This document shows positions 33,168-40,946 of a DNA stretch of 64,000 nucleotides, piece after piece; the stretch's first letter is position 1, and each line of letters opens with the position of its first letter. The stretch covers positions 62,001-126,000 of the forward strand of contig JAXLXY010000005.1 in NCBI GenBank assembly GCA_046327715.1, given 5' to 3'. A model generated the notes under the pieces. The model saw only the letters and a program-made list of their open reading frames with translations. It did no database searches and had not been told where the DNA came from. The stretch is from JADJOM01 sp046327715 (GTDB lineage Bacteria; Gemmatimonadota; Gemmatimonadetes; Gemmatimonadales; GWC2-71-9). A program made the position numbers and the translations under genes.

Positions 33168-33366
33168 CAGGAACCGGGCGATGGGCTATAAAGGAGGGCG
33201 GCAGGGCCGCAGACCGAGTCGGGATTCTAGCACCCCCGGGCGTTCGGGGCTATTTCCCGGGGGCCCGGACCGTCTAGAGTTACTGACAGCGCGGGAGACG
33301 CGGAAGGCCGCGAACTCCGCACGCCGGCGCCGCCGGCCCCATCCGACCACCCCAGCCCCTGACGCC

Positions 33367-34707
33367 ATGACCGCCGATCCCACCCGCCGTGATGTCCTCC
33401 GCGCCGGCGCCGCCCTCGCCCTCGGGGGGACGCTCCCGCGCACCCAGGCGCCCGCGCCCCCGTCGCCCGGCCCCGCCGAGCCGTTCCGCGCCCCGCCCCT
33501 GGACCGGGTCCGGGTGGGCTTCGTCGGCGTGGGGGGCATGGGGTCGGTCCACGTGGAGAACCTGCTGGCCCTGGAGGGGGTGGAGCTCCGCGCGGTCTGC
33601 GACATCCGGGAGGCACACGCCCGGCGCGCCAGCGAGAAGGTGGTGGCCGCCGGCCAGCCCGCGCCCGCGCTCTACACCCGCGGCCCCCGCGACTTCGAGC
33701 GGATGTGTGCGGAGGCCGACCTCGACCTGGTCTACACGGCCACGCCGTGGGAGTGGCACGTCCCGGTGATGCTGGCGGCGCTCCGCCACGGCCGGCACGC
33801 CGCCACCGAGGTGCCGGCCGCGATGTCGCTCGACGACTGCTGGGCCCTGGTCGAGGCGGCGGAGAAGCACCAGCGCCACTGCGTGATGATGGAGAACTGC
33901 AACTACGACCGGTTCGAGCTGATGGCGCTCCACCTCGTGCGCCAGGGCCTGCTGGGCGAGGTGCTGCATGGCGAAGCCGCCTACCTGCACGACCTGCGGG
34001 AGATCAAGTTCTCGGCCGAGGGCGAGGGGCTGTGGCGCCGGGCCTGGTCCATCACCCGCAACGGCAACCTCTACCCCACCCATGGCCTCGGCCCGGTGGC
34101 CAACTGCATGGACATCAACCGGGGCGATCGCTTCCTCCGGGTGACGTCGATGAGTTCCCCCTCGCGCGGGCTGCAGGCGTGGCGCGAGGAGCACCTCCCC
34201 GCCGACGACCCGCGCCGGTCCGAGCGCTACATCCTGGGCGACCAGAACGTGAGCCTGATCCAGACCGCGCGGGGCCGGACGATCTACCTGGCGCACAACA
34301 CCAACAATCCCCGGCCCTACAGCCGGCTGCAGCTGCTCCAGGGCACCCGGGGGATCGTGAGCGGCTGGCCGCACCGGGTGCACCTCGAGGGCCGCACGCC
34401 CGGCCACGGCTGGGAGGACGCCGAGACGTATTACCCCGAGTTCGACCACCCGCTGTGGCGGTCGGAGAAGATCCAGCAGATGGACCGGGGGCACGGCGGG
34501 ATGGACTTCCTGGAGGACTACCGGTTGATCGCCTGCCTGCGGGCCGGCCTGCCCACGGACGCCAACGTGTACGACGCGGCGGCGCTCTCCTCGATGGTGG
34601 AGCTGAGCGTGCGGTCGGTGGCGCAGCAGGGACGGCCCCAGGAGGTGCCGGACTTCACGCGGGGGCGCTGGAGGTCTTGGCAGCCGTGGCCCATCGTCGG
34701 CGAGTAG
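33367..34707 (+). CDS. Tat-exported GH109-like NAD-dependent glycosidase (Gfo/Idh/MocA fold)
   Basis: A 446-residue protein. The N-terminus has a twin-arginine signal (TRRDVLRAGAALALGG) followed by a Pro-rich linker. The Rossmann domain has VGFVGVGGMGSVHVENLL and VCDI. The central block is characteristic of glycoside hydrolase family 109: MMENCNYDRFELMALHLVRQGLLGEVLHGE, RNGNLYPTHGLGPVANCMDINRGD, NNPRPYSRLQLLQGT, HGGMDFLEDYRLI. Known GH109 enzymes remove alpha-N-acetylgalactosamine by a redox-assisted mechanism with bound NAD, consistent with folding before Tat export. I chose the ATG at 33367, where the Tat signal begins. The linked GH20 and GH18 genes fit amino-sugar breakdown. A plain oxidoreductase role cannot be excluded. 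Confidence 0.88.
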   Translation: MTADPTRRDVLRAGAALALGGTLPRTQAPAPPSPGPAEPFRAPPLDRVRVGFVGVGGMGSVHVENLLALEGVELRAVCDIREAHARRASEKVVAAGQPAPALYTRGPRDFERMCAEADLDLVYTATPWEWHVPVMLAALRHGRHAATEVPAAMSLDDCWALVEAAEKHQRHCVMMENCNYDRFELMALHLVRQGLLGEVLHGEAAYLHDLREIKFSAEGEGLWRRAWSITRNGNLYPTHGLGPVANCMDINRGDRFLRVTSMSSPSRGLQAWREEHLPADDPRRSERYILGDQNVSLIQTARGRTIYLAHNTNNPRPYSRLQLLQGTRGIVSGWPHRVHLEGRTPGHGWEDAETYYPEFDHPLWRSEKIQQMDRGHGGMDFLEDYRLIACLRAGLPTDANVYDAAALSSMVELSVRSVAQQGRPQEVPDFTRGRWRSWQPWPIVGE

Positions 34708-34714
34708 CGCGGGG

Positions 34715-35347
34715 ATGACGGCGCCGCTGCCGCTGCTCGGCTCGATCTTCGGGGTGTACCTGACGGCGGTGGTGAGCCCGGGGCCCAACACGTTCATCGT
34801 CACCCGCCTGGCGCTCGCGACCGGCCGGCGCCCCGCGCTCCAGTCGGTGCTCGGCATCGCCACCGGGAATGCCTGCTGGCTCACGCTGACGCTCGCGGGC
34901 GCGCACTTCCTGTTCGCGCAGTATCCCGGGCTCGCGCTCGGACTGCGCTACGTGGCGGCGGCGTTCCTCGGCTGGATGGGCCTGCGCGCGCTCCGTGCGG
35001 CGCTCAAGGGCGGGGACCTGCTCACCCGGGTGGAGGCTGCCGCCCCGCCGACGGGCTCGGCCTTCCGCGCCGGATTCCTCACCAGCCTGACCAACCCCAA
35101 TACCCTGCCGTTCTACCTGAGCCTGCTCGGCGTCACGGTGATGCCCGGTACCCCGACCTGGGTCCGCTTCGCGGCCGCCGGCGGGGTGCTGCTCCTCTGC
35201 CTCGCGTGGTACAGCGGGCTGGCGTGGAGCTTCTCCTCGGAGCCGGTGCAGGCGGGCTACCGGCGCTGGGCCCGGGGCATCAACCTGGCGCTGGCGCTCC
35301 TGCTGCTGCTCTACGCCGGGCGGCTGCTGCAGGCCGCGCGGCCCTAG
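34715..35347 (+). CDS. LysE-family amino-acid exporter
   Basis: A 210-residue inner-membrane protein with about six helices: LLGSIFGVYLTAVVSPGPNTFIV at the start, where the SPGPN motif defines the LysE/RhtB family, then LGIATGNACWLTLTLAG, YVAAAFLGWMGLRAL, FLTSLTNPNTLPFYLSLLG, and two more to the end. The family exports amino acids or related solutes by proton exchange; the substrate is unknown. It starts 7 nt after the GH109-like gene, so the two probably form one transcript. Its TAG stop overlaps the stop of the convergent GH20 gene (CTAG). Confidence 0.9.
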   Translation: MTAPLPLLGSIFGVYLTAVVSPGPNTFIVTRLALATGRRPALQSVLGIATGNACWLTLTLAGAHFLFAQYPGLALGLRYVAAAFLGWMGLRALRAALKGGDLLTRVEAAAPPTGSAFRAGFLTSLTNPNTLPFYLSLLGVTVMPGTPTWVRFAAAGGVLLLCLAWYSGLAWSFSSEPVQAGYRRWARGINLALALLLLLYAGRLLQAARP

Positions 35348-37350
35348 GGCGTTCCCCGGAGCAGGATCCGCACGGCGTCCACCCCCGCCAGCCGCAGCAG
35401 CCCCTGCGGCAGGGCCAGGCTGTCGAGGCGCGCCAGCGCCGCCGCCTGCCAGGGGTCCTGGCCGCCGGCCCAGGCCCGCCGCTCGATCGCCACCTGCCCG
35501 AGCTGACCCAGGGTGCCCAGCGCCCGCGCGGCGGGGATTCCATCCGCCGCCAGCGGCACGGTGTCCGCCAGGGCGCCCACCGCGGCGGCGAGGGGCTGCC
35601 ACCCGGCGAAGGCCGCGAGCAGTTCCGCGCGCGCTGCGGGCGCGGCGGTCCCGTCCGTCACCACCTGCCGCGCCAGCTGCTCCAGCCGTGAGCGCAGCCA
35701 CGGATCGGGGCGTGCGGCGTCGACCAGCCGGGTGAGCGGGGTCAGCTGAATGGGCCGCTGCAGCTGGGCCCGCTGCCCGAAGCTGGGCGGCATGGTGACG
35801 GCGAGCAGGGCCTCGAGTTCGGGGTTCTCCCGCCGGCCGGTGAGCTGCCGCAGCAGGCGGGTGGTGTGCCCGTCGACCGTGAGGCCCACCCGCTCGAGCC
35901 CGAGGCTCACCACCGCGAGCCGGCGGTACATGTCGTCCACGTCGCGCACACTCGCGGCGCTCCAGAAGCGCTCGGCCAGGGTGGCCATCCGCGGCCAGAT
36001 GCGCGAGTCCACGGTGCCCGGGTCCACGTGCTCGGCCCACATGCAGGCCTCGGCGCCGAGGATGCGGGCCTCCTGCTCCGGGGAGAGCCCGTGGCCCGGC
36101 GGCAGCGGGTCCACCGCGTAGAGTTCCGCGGCGGTGCGGATGTGGTCCAGGTAGTAGGGCGCGGAGAGGATGCCGCGCAGGCCCTGCCGGGCCGCCTGTC
36201 CCAGGTACTCGGTGCCACGCCACGACTGGATCACGGTGCCGGGCGCCAGGGTGGAGTGCAGGATCTCGTCCCAGCCCACCATGTGGCGCTGGTAGCGGGT
36301 GAGGATCCGGCCGAGGCGCTCGTTGAAGTGCGCCTGCAGCGCGTCGTTGTCCCGCAGGTTGCGGGTGCGCTTGAAGCGCTGGATCCGGGGGTTCTGGTTC
36401 CACTGCTTCGGGTCGACCTCGTCGCCGCCGATGTGCCAGTACGGGTCGGGAAAGAGCGCGGTCATCTCGCCGATGAAGCTGTCGATGAAGGCGTAGGTCT
36501 CGTCCCGGGTCGGGTCGAAGGTCGGCTCGAAGACGCCGAAGCGCCGCTCGATGGTGTAGGGGCCGGGCGCGCTGGCGAACTCGGGGTAGCCCACGAACCA
36601 GCTGGTGGCGTGGCCGGGGATGTCGAACTCGGGGACCACGCGGATGCCGCGATCGCGGGCGTAGGCCACGAGGTCACGGATCTCCTGCTGGGTGTAGTAC
36701 AGCCCGTCGGAGCCGGCCTGGTGCAGGCGCGGGTGCCGCAGGCTCTCCACCCGGAAGCCCTGGTCGTCGGAGAGGTGCCAGTGCAGCACGTTGAGCTTGA
36801 CCAGCGCCATCCCGTCGAGGGTGCGTCGGACCACCGCGGGCGGCATGAAGTGGCGGCTGGCGTCGAGCTGCAGCCCGCGCCAGGGAAAGCGGGGACGGTC
36901 GCTGATCGTCACCGCCGGGAGCCGGAAGCCGCCCGGGCCGGCGCTGACCAGCTGCAGCAGCGTCTCCAGCCCGCGCAGCGCGCCCACGGTGGTGGGGGCG
37001 GTGAGCTCCACCCGCTCGGGGGTGACCCGCAGCGCATACGACTCGTCCTCCTCCGGGGTCTGCACCGCCTGACCGGGGCCCGCGACGGTGACCACGAGGC
37101 GCGCGGCGGCCCCGGGATCGGCGGCCACCCGCTGCCCGATCTGCCGTCCGAGCCGCTCGAGGGCCCGGGCGACCCCGCGCTCGAGCCGGGCGTCGGGACC
37201 GGCCACGAGGCGGGCGCGGAAGGTGGAGTCGAGGGTCAGGCTGCCGGCGTCCCAGTGCAGCTGCTGCGGCAGCGGCATCAGGGCGGCGCCGGTCTGGGCC
37301 GCGGCCGGCAGGGTGGCAAGCGAGAGCAGCAGCAGGGCGGCACGGGGCAC
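35344..37350 (-). CDS. Secreted GH20 beta-N-acetylhexosaminidase
   Basis: A 668-residue exported glycosidase. A signal peptide (MPRAALLLLSLATLPAAAQ) is followed by the GH20b N-terminal domain (about 25-160: LMPLPQQLHWDAGSLTLD). The catalytic TIM barrel has FPWRGLQLDASRHFMPPAVVRRTLDGMALVKLNVLHWHLSDDQGF, IRVVPEFDIPGHA and WHIGGDEVDPKQWN. The catalytic Asp-Glu pair is D310-E311 (substrate-assisted mechanism), with later WDEIL and VIQSWRG aromatic-subsite motifs. The C-terminal 150 residues are helical. It removes terminal GlcNAc or GalNAc from chitin oligosaccharides, glycans or muropeptides. It converges on the GH109-like/LysE transcript, and a GH18 gene lies at 51134-52222. Confidence 0.95.
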   Translation of the reverse strand: MPRAALLLLSLATLPAAAQTGAALMPLPQQLHWDAGSLTLDSTFRARLVAGPDARLERGVARALERLGRQIGQRVAADPGAAARLVVTVAGPGQAVQTPEEDESYALRVTPERVELTAPTTVGALRGLETLLQLVSAGPGGFRLPAVTISDRPRFPWRGLQLDASRHFMPPAVVRRTLDGMALVKLNVLHWHLSDDQGFRVESLRHPRLHQAGSDGLYYTQQEIRDLVAYARDRGIRVVPEFDIPGHATSWFVGYPEFASAPGPYTIERRFGVFEPTFDPTRDETYAFIDSFIGEMTALFPDPYWHIGGDEVDPKQWNQNPRIQRFKRTRNLRDNDALQAHFNERLGRILTRYQRHMVGWDEILHSTLAPGTVIQSWRGTEYLGQAARQGLRGILSAPYYLDHIRTAAELYAVDPLPPGHGLSPEQEARILGAEACMWAEHVDPGTVDSRIWPRMATLAERFWSAASVRDVDDMYRRLAVVSLGLERVGLTVDGHTTRLLRQLTGRRENPELEALLAVTMPPSFGQRAQLQRPIQLTPLTRLVDAARPDPWLRSRLEQLARQVVTDGTAAPAARAELLAAFAGWQPLAAAVGALADTVPLAADGIPAARALGTLGQLGQVAIERRAWAGGQDPWQAAALARLDSLALPQGLLRLAGVDAVRILLRGTP

Positions 37351-37496
37351 GGAAGCGCTCGGGGGAGGGTTCGCCGGGGAAGGTAGCCGGCGCCCGGGGC
37401 AGGGCGCGACCCCTCGATTGACGCGGTCCCCCCTCGCGGTCCATCCTTGGGGCGCGCCGGCGGCGCGCGCGGTCCACCCCGGGAGATCCCACGGCG

Positions 37497-38885
37497 ATGC
37501 ACACCCACACGGTCGGCGGCACCCGCTACCGCTTCGCCGATCTCCGCACCCTGCTGGCCCGCGCCACGCCGCGCCGCGCCGGGGACGAACTCGCCGGGCT
37601 GGCGGCCGCGAGCGCCGCGGAGCGGGTCGCGGCGCAGCTGGCGCTGGCCGACCTGCCGCTGACCGCCTTCCTGCACGAGGCGGTCATCCCCTACGAGACC
37701 GACGAGGTCACCCGCCTCATCATCGACGGCCACGACGCCGGCGCGTTCCGCGCGGTGGCCCACCTGACGGTGGGGGACTTCCGCGACTGGCTGCTCGACG
37801 ACCGCACCGACACCGCCGCCCTCACGGCCCTGGCCCCGGGGCTCACGCCCGAGATGGTCGCGGCCGTCACCAAGCTCATGCGGGTGCAGGACCTGGTGCT
37901 GGTGGCGCGCAAGTGCCGGGTGGTCACGGCGTTCCGCACCACCCTCGGGCTGGCGGGCCGCCTGGCCACGCGGCTGCAGCCCAACCACCCCACCGATGAT
38001 CCGCGCGGCATCGCGGCGAGCATCCTCGACGGTCTCCTGTATGGCAACGGCGACGCGGTCATCGGCATCAACCCGGCCAGTGACGACCCGGAGGCGGTCC
38101 GGGGGCTGCTCGAGATGCTCGACGCCTTCCGGCGCCGCCTCGACCTGCCGGCGCAGAGCTGCGTGCTGGCCCACGTCACCACGACCCTCGACCTGATCCG
38201 CCGCGGCGCGCCCGTGGACCTGGTGTTCCAGTCCATCGCGGGCACCGAGGCGGCGAACGCCAGCTTCGGGATCTCGCTCGGGCTGCTGCGCGAGGCGCAC
38301 GAAGCGGCGCGCGGGCTGGCCCGCGGCACCGTGGGGCAGCACGTGATGTACTTCGAGACGGGGCAGGGCAGCGCCCTCTCCGCCGGGGCGCACCACGGGG
38401 TGGACCAGCAGACCTGCGAGGTGCGTGCCTACGCGGTGGCCCGCGCCTTCCAGCCGCTGCTGGTGAACACCGTCGTGGGGTTCATCGGCCCGGAGTACCT
38501 CTACGACGGCAAGCAGATCCTCCGCGCCGGCCTGGAGGACCACTGCGCCGGCAAGCTGCTCGGCCTCCCCATGGGCTGCGACGTGTGCTACACCAATCAT
38601 GCCGAGGCCGACCAGGACGACATGGACGCGCTGCTCACCCTGCTCGGCGCCGCGGGCTGCAACTACATCATGGGCGTGCCGGGAGCGGACGACATCATGC
38701 TGAGCTACCAGAGCACCAGCTTTCACGACGCGCTCTACCTCCGGCAGCTGCTGGGGCTCCGTCCCGCGCCGGAGTTCGAGGCCTGGCTGGCGCGGATGGG
38801 CATCTGCGACGCCGCGGGCCGCCTGGTGCCCGTCACGGGGCGCGCCCTGCCCCTCGGCGACGCCATCGAGGCGCTGGTCCGGTGA
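37497..38885 (+). CDS. eutB: Ethanolamine ammonia-lyase large subunit
   Basis: A 462-residue catalytic subunit of the adenosylcobalamin-dependent enzyme converting ethanolamine to acetaldehyde and ammonia. Typical EutB blocks include LPLTAFLHEAVIPYETDEVTRLIID, GNGDAVIGINPASDDPEAVRGLLEMLDAF, VDLVFQSIAGTEAANASFGISLGLL, MYFETGQGSALSAGAHHGVDQQTCEVRAYAVAR and GLPMGCDVCYTNHAEADQDDMDALLTLLGAAGCNYIMGVPGADDIMLSYQSTSFHDALYLR. Full length for the family (about 450). It is translationally coupled to eutC (GTGA overlap). No microcompartment shell, EutA reactivase or EutE/EutG gene is adjacent, so ethanolamine is probably used as a nitrogen or carbon source without a shell. Upstream, TTGACG (37418-37423) is a weak -35 candidate. 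Confidence 0.96.
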   Translation: MHTHTVGGTRYRFADLRTLLARATPRRAGDELAGLAAASAAERVAAQLALADLPLTAFLHEAVIPYETDEVTRLIIDGHDAGAFRAVAHLTVGDFRDWLLDDRTDTAALTALAPGLTPEMVAAVTKLMRVQDLVLVARKCRVVTAFRTTLGLAGRLATRLQPNHPTDDPRGIAASILDGLLYGNGDAVIGINPASDDPEAVRGLLEMLDAFRRRLDLPAQSCVLAHVTTTLDLIRRGAPVDLVFQSIAGTEAANASFGISLGLLREAHEAARGLARGTVGQHVMYFETGQGSALSAGAHHGVDQQTCEVRAYAVARAFQPLLVNTVVGFIGPEYLYDGKQILRAGLEDHCAGKLLGLPMGCDVCYTNHAEADQDDMDALLTLLGAAGCNYIMGVPGADDIMLSYQSTSFHDALYLRQLLGLRPAPEFEAWLARMGICDAAGRLVPVTGRALPLGDAIEALVR

Positions 38886-39637
38886 GCCTGACCCCCGCGG
38901 ATCCCTGGGCGCCACTCCGCGCGCTGACCGCGGCGCGCATCGCCCTGGGCCGGGCGGGCACCAGCCTCCCCACCGGCGCCCACCTCGCCTTCCAGCTCGC
39001 GCACGCCCAGGCGCGCGATGCCGTGCACCACGCGACGGACTTCGACGCGATCGCCGCCGCGCTGAGGGCCGGTGGCGCCGCGCCGCTGGTTGTCGCGAGC
39101 GCCGCGCCCGACCGCCTGACCTACCTGCAGCGCCCGGACCTGGGGCGCCGCCTCGGCGCGGGCGAAGCCGCGGGGCTGGCGGGGGTGGCGCCGCCGGGTG
39201 GGGTGGACCTCGCGGTGACCATCGCGGACGGGCTTTCGGGGGTGGCGGTGGAGCGGCACGCGGCGCCGCTGCTGCTGGAGCTTGCCGCGACCCTGGCGGC
39301 CCTGGGCTGGGTGCTGGCGCCGCCGGTGCTGGCCCGCCAGGGCCGGGTGGCGCTGGGGGACGAGATCGGCGCCGCGCTCGGGGCGCGGCTCGCGCTGGTC
39401 CTCATCGGCGAGCGGCCCGGCCTTTCGTCGGCCGACAGCCTCGGGGCCTACCTCACCTTCGACCCCGGGCCGGGACGCACCGACGCCGAGCGCAACTGCG
39501 TGTCCAACATCCGGCCCGACGGCCTGCCGGTGCCGGCCGCGGCGCGGAAGCTGGCCTGGCTGCTGACCGAGGCGCGCCGCCGCCGGTGCACCGGGGTCAC
39601 CCTCAAGGATGCCTCCGATGCGACGCTTCTTCGCTGA
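38882..39637 (+). CDS. eutC: Ethanolamine ammonia-lyase small subunit
   Basis: A 251-residue small subunit that completes the cobalamin-binding site of ethanolamine ammonia-lyase with EutB. Typical motifs are ALTAARIALGRAGTSLPTGAHLAFQLAHAQARDAVH, LTYLQRPDLGRRL, VLIGERPGLSSADSLGAYLTFDPGPGRTDAERNCVSNIRPDGLPVPAAARKLAWLLTEA. It starts with GTG at 38882 inside the eutB stop (GTGA). It is shorter than the enterobacterial protein (about 295) because the variable N-terminal extension is absent. The next gene starts within its last 20 nt, suggesting a longer operon. Confidence 0.95.
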   Translation: MSLTPADPWAPLRALTAARIALGRAGTSLPTGAHLAFQLAHAQARDAVHHATDFDAIAAALRAGGAAPLVVASAAPDRLTYLQRPDLGRRLGAGEAAGLAGVAPPGGVDLAVTIADGLSGVAVERHAAPLLLELAATLAALGWVLAPPVLARQGRVALGDEIGAALGARLALVLIGERPGLSSADSLGAYLTFDPGPGRTDAERNCVSNIRPDGLPVPAAARKLAWLLTEARRRRCTGVTLKDASDATLLR

Positions 39638-40184
39638 GGCCGAGGCCTGGGCCGCCGGCCGGTGGTGGATCTGGCGGGTCCCGCTCCTGCTCCTGTTCGC
39701 CTGGGACGGCCGGCGCCAGCTGGTGGACCCCGAGGCCAGCGGCCTCTTCGGGGGCATCACCTTCGGGGTGCACGAGTTCGGGCACCTGTTCTGGGCCTTC
39801 CTGGGGGAGTTCATGGGGGTGGCGGGGGGCACGATCAACCAGCTGCTCATCCCGGTACTCGCCGGAGTGCTCTTGTACTCGCACCGCGACTATTTCGGGC
39901 TCACCGCCGCGGGGGCGTGGCTCGCCTCGAGCCTCGCCCACATGGCGCGCTACATCGCCGACGCGCGCGCCGGCGACCTCGACCTCGTCTCCTTCGGGGA
40001 GGACGCCATCCATGACTGGACCTACCTGCTGGGGCGCTTCGGGGTCCTGCAGCACGACCAGGCCATCGCGGGGCTGGTGCGGGACCTGAGCGGGCTGGTG
40101 CTGCTCCTCTCGCTCGGCTTCGGGGCGTGGCTCTGCCTGGTGATGGCGCGCACCCCGGCGCCGGGGGGTGTCAGGGGCAAGTGA
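39618..40184 (+). CDS. Small membrane protein with HEFGH zinc-protease-like motif
   Basis: A 188-residue integral membrane protein with four to five helices. The second hydrophobic region begins GGITFGVHEFGHLFWAFLGEFMGVAGGTINQLLIPVL, so an HExxH motif (HEFGH) lies in or next to a membrane helix as in site-2-type M50 proteases. A later HMARYIADARAGDLDLVSFGEDAIHDWTYLL contains His and Asp residues that might complete a metal site. I do not recognise a named family. I prefer the ATG at 39618 because AAGGA lies about 8 nt upstream; an ATG at 39609 is also in frame. It overlaps the 3' end of eutC by 20 nt, so it is co-transcribed with the ethanolamine genes. Confidence 0.75.
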   Translation: MRRFFAEAEAWAAGRWWIWRVPLLLLFAWDGRRQLVDPEASGLFGGITFGVHEFGHLFWAFLGEFMGVAGGTINQLLIPVLAGVLLYSHRDYFGLTAAGAWLASSLAHMARYIADARAGDLDLVSFGEDAIHDWTYLLGRFGVLQHDQAIAGLVRDLSGLVLLLSLGFGAWLCLVMARTPAPGGVRGK

Positions 40185-40279
40185 CGACGGCGCTGTCACG
40201 GCCGCCGCCGGTACCTTGACCCCGGCGGTTCCGGCTGTAGATCGGTGGCGTGGTTCCCCTCTCCCCTCAGGAGCTGCTC

Positions 40280-40843
40280 ATGGTGTCGCTCGCCCAGCTG
40301 TGGCTGCCCATCCTCCTCTCCGCGGTCTTCGTGTTCCTGGCCAGCAGTGTCATCCACATGGCCTTCACCTACCACAACAAGGAATACCACGGGCTCGGCA
40401 ACGAGGACGAAGTGCGCGCCGTCCTGCGCAAGGCGAATGCCGCGCCGGGGCTGTACTTCATTCCGTACTGCGCGGACATGAAGCAGATGGACACGCCGGA
40501 GATGAAGCAGAAGTGGGCCGAGGGGCCGAACGTGATGCTCACGGTCTCGCCCGCGGGTGTGCCGAACATGGGCCCGCAGCTGGCGCAGTGGTTCGTCTAT
40601 GCCGTGGTGGTCTCGCTGGTCGCGGGCTACATCGCCTCGCGGACGCTGGCCCCGGGGGCCGGGTACCTGCCGGTGTTCCGGGTGGTCGGGTGCGTGGCCT
40701 TCGTGGCGTACGGCTTTGCCTACATCCCGACCTCGATCTGGTTCAAGCGCCCCTGGTCGGCGACCGGGAAGGACCTGCTCGATGCGCTGATCTACGGCCT
40801 CCTGACGGCCGGGACATTCGGCTGGCGGTGGCCGGTGGCCTGA
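40280..40843 (+). CDS. Four-helix membrane protein, function unknown
   Basis: A 187-residue protein with a long first helix (LWLPILLSAVFVFLASSVIHMAF), a cytoplasmic or periplasmic segment of about 70 residues (YHNKEYHGLGNEDEVRAVLRKANAAPGLYFIPYC) and three C-terminal helices (WFVYAVVVSLVAGYIAS, FRVVGCVAFVAYGFAYI, LLDALIYGLLTAGTFGW). The Met-rich DMKQMDTPEMKQKWAEGPNVMLTVSP stretch is distinctive. I cannot name the family. CAGGAGC lies 7 nt before the ATG at 40280, which I take as the start rather than the GTG at 40250. A strong terminator follows at 40875-40910, so this gene likely ends the eut-associated transcript. Confidence 0.75.
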   Translation: MVSLAQLWLPILLSAVFVFLASSVIHMAFTYHNKEYHGLGNEDEVRAVLRKANAAPGLYFIPYCADMKQMDTPEMKQKWAEGPNVMLTVSPAGVPNMGPQLAQWFVYAVVVSLVAGYIASRTLAPGAGYLPVFRVVGCVAFVAYGFAYIPTSIWFKRPWSATGKDLLDALIYGLLTAGTFGWRWPVA

Positions 40844-40874
40844 GTTCACGCTTCCTTCATCCGCCGGGCAACAT

Positions 40875-40910
40875 ACTCCGCGGCCGGTTAGCTTACGGCC
40901 GCGGAGTTTT
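40875..40910 (+). terminator. Rho-independent terminator
   Basis: A perfect 12-bp stem ACTCCGCGGCCG (40875-40886) with CGGCCGCGGAGT (40896-40907), a 9-nt loop and a TTTT tail (40907-40910). It is the clearest canonical terminator in the window and separates the membrane-protein gene from the S46 peptidase gene. Confidence 0.9.
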
Positions 40911-40946
40911 CGTGCCGTGCAGGCCCACCCCGACCCCGCTCATCCC

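Noticed and set aside
40181..40199. GTGAC-N9-GTCAC inverted repeat as a fourth CRP-like site
   Set aside because: The half-sites are separated by 9 nt rather than the 4-nt gap (GTGA-N6-TCAC) of the other three sites, and the left arm overlaps a stop codon.
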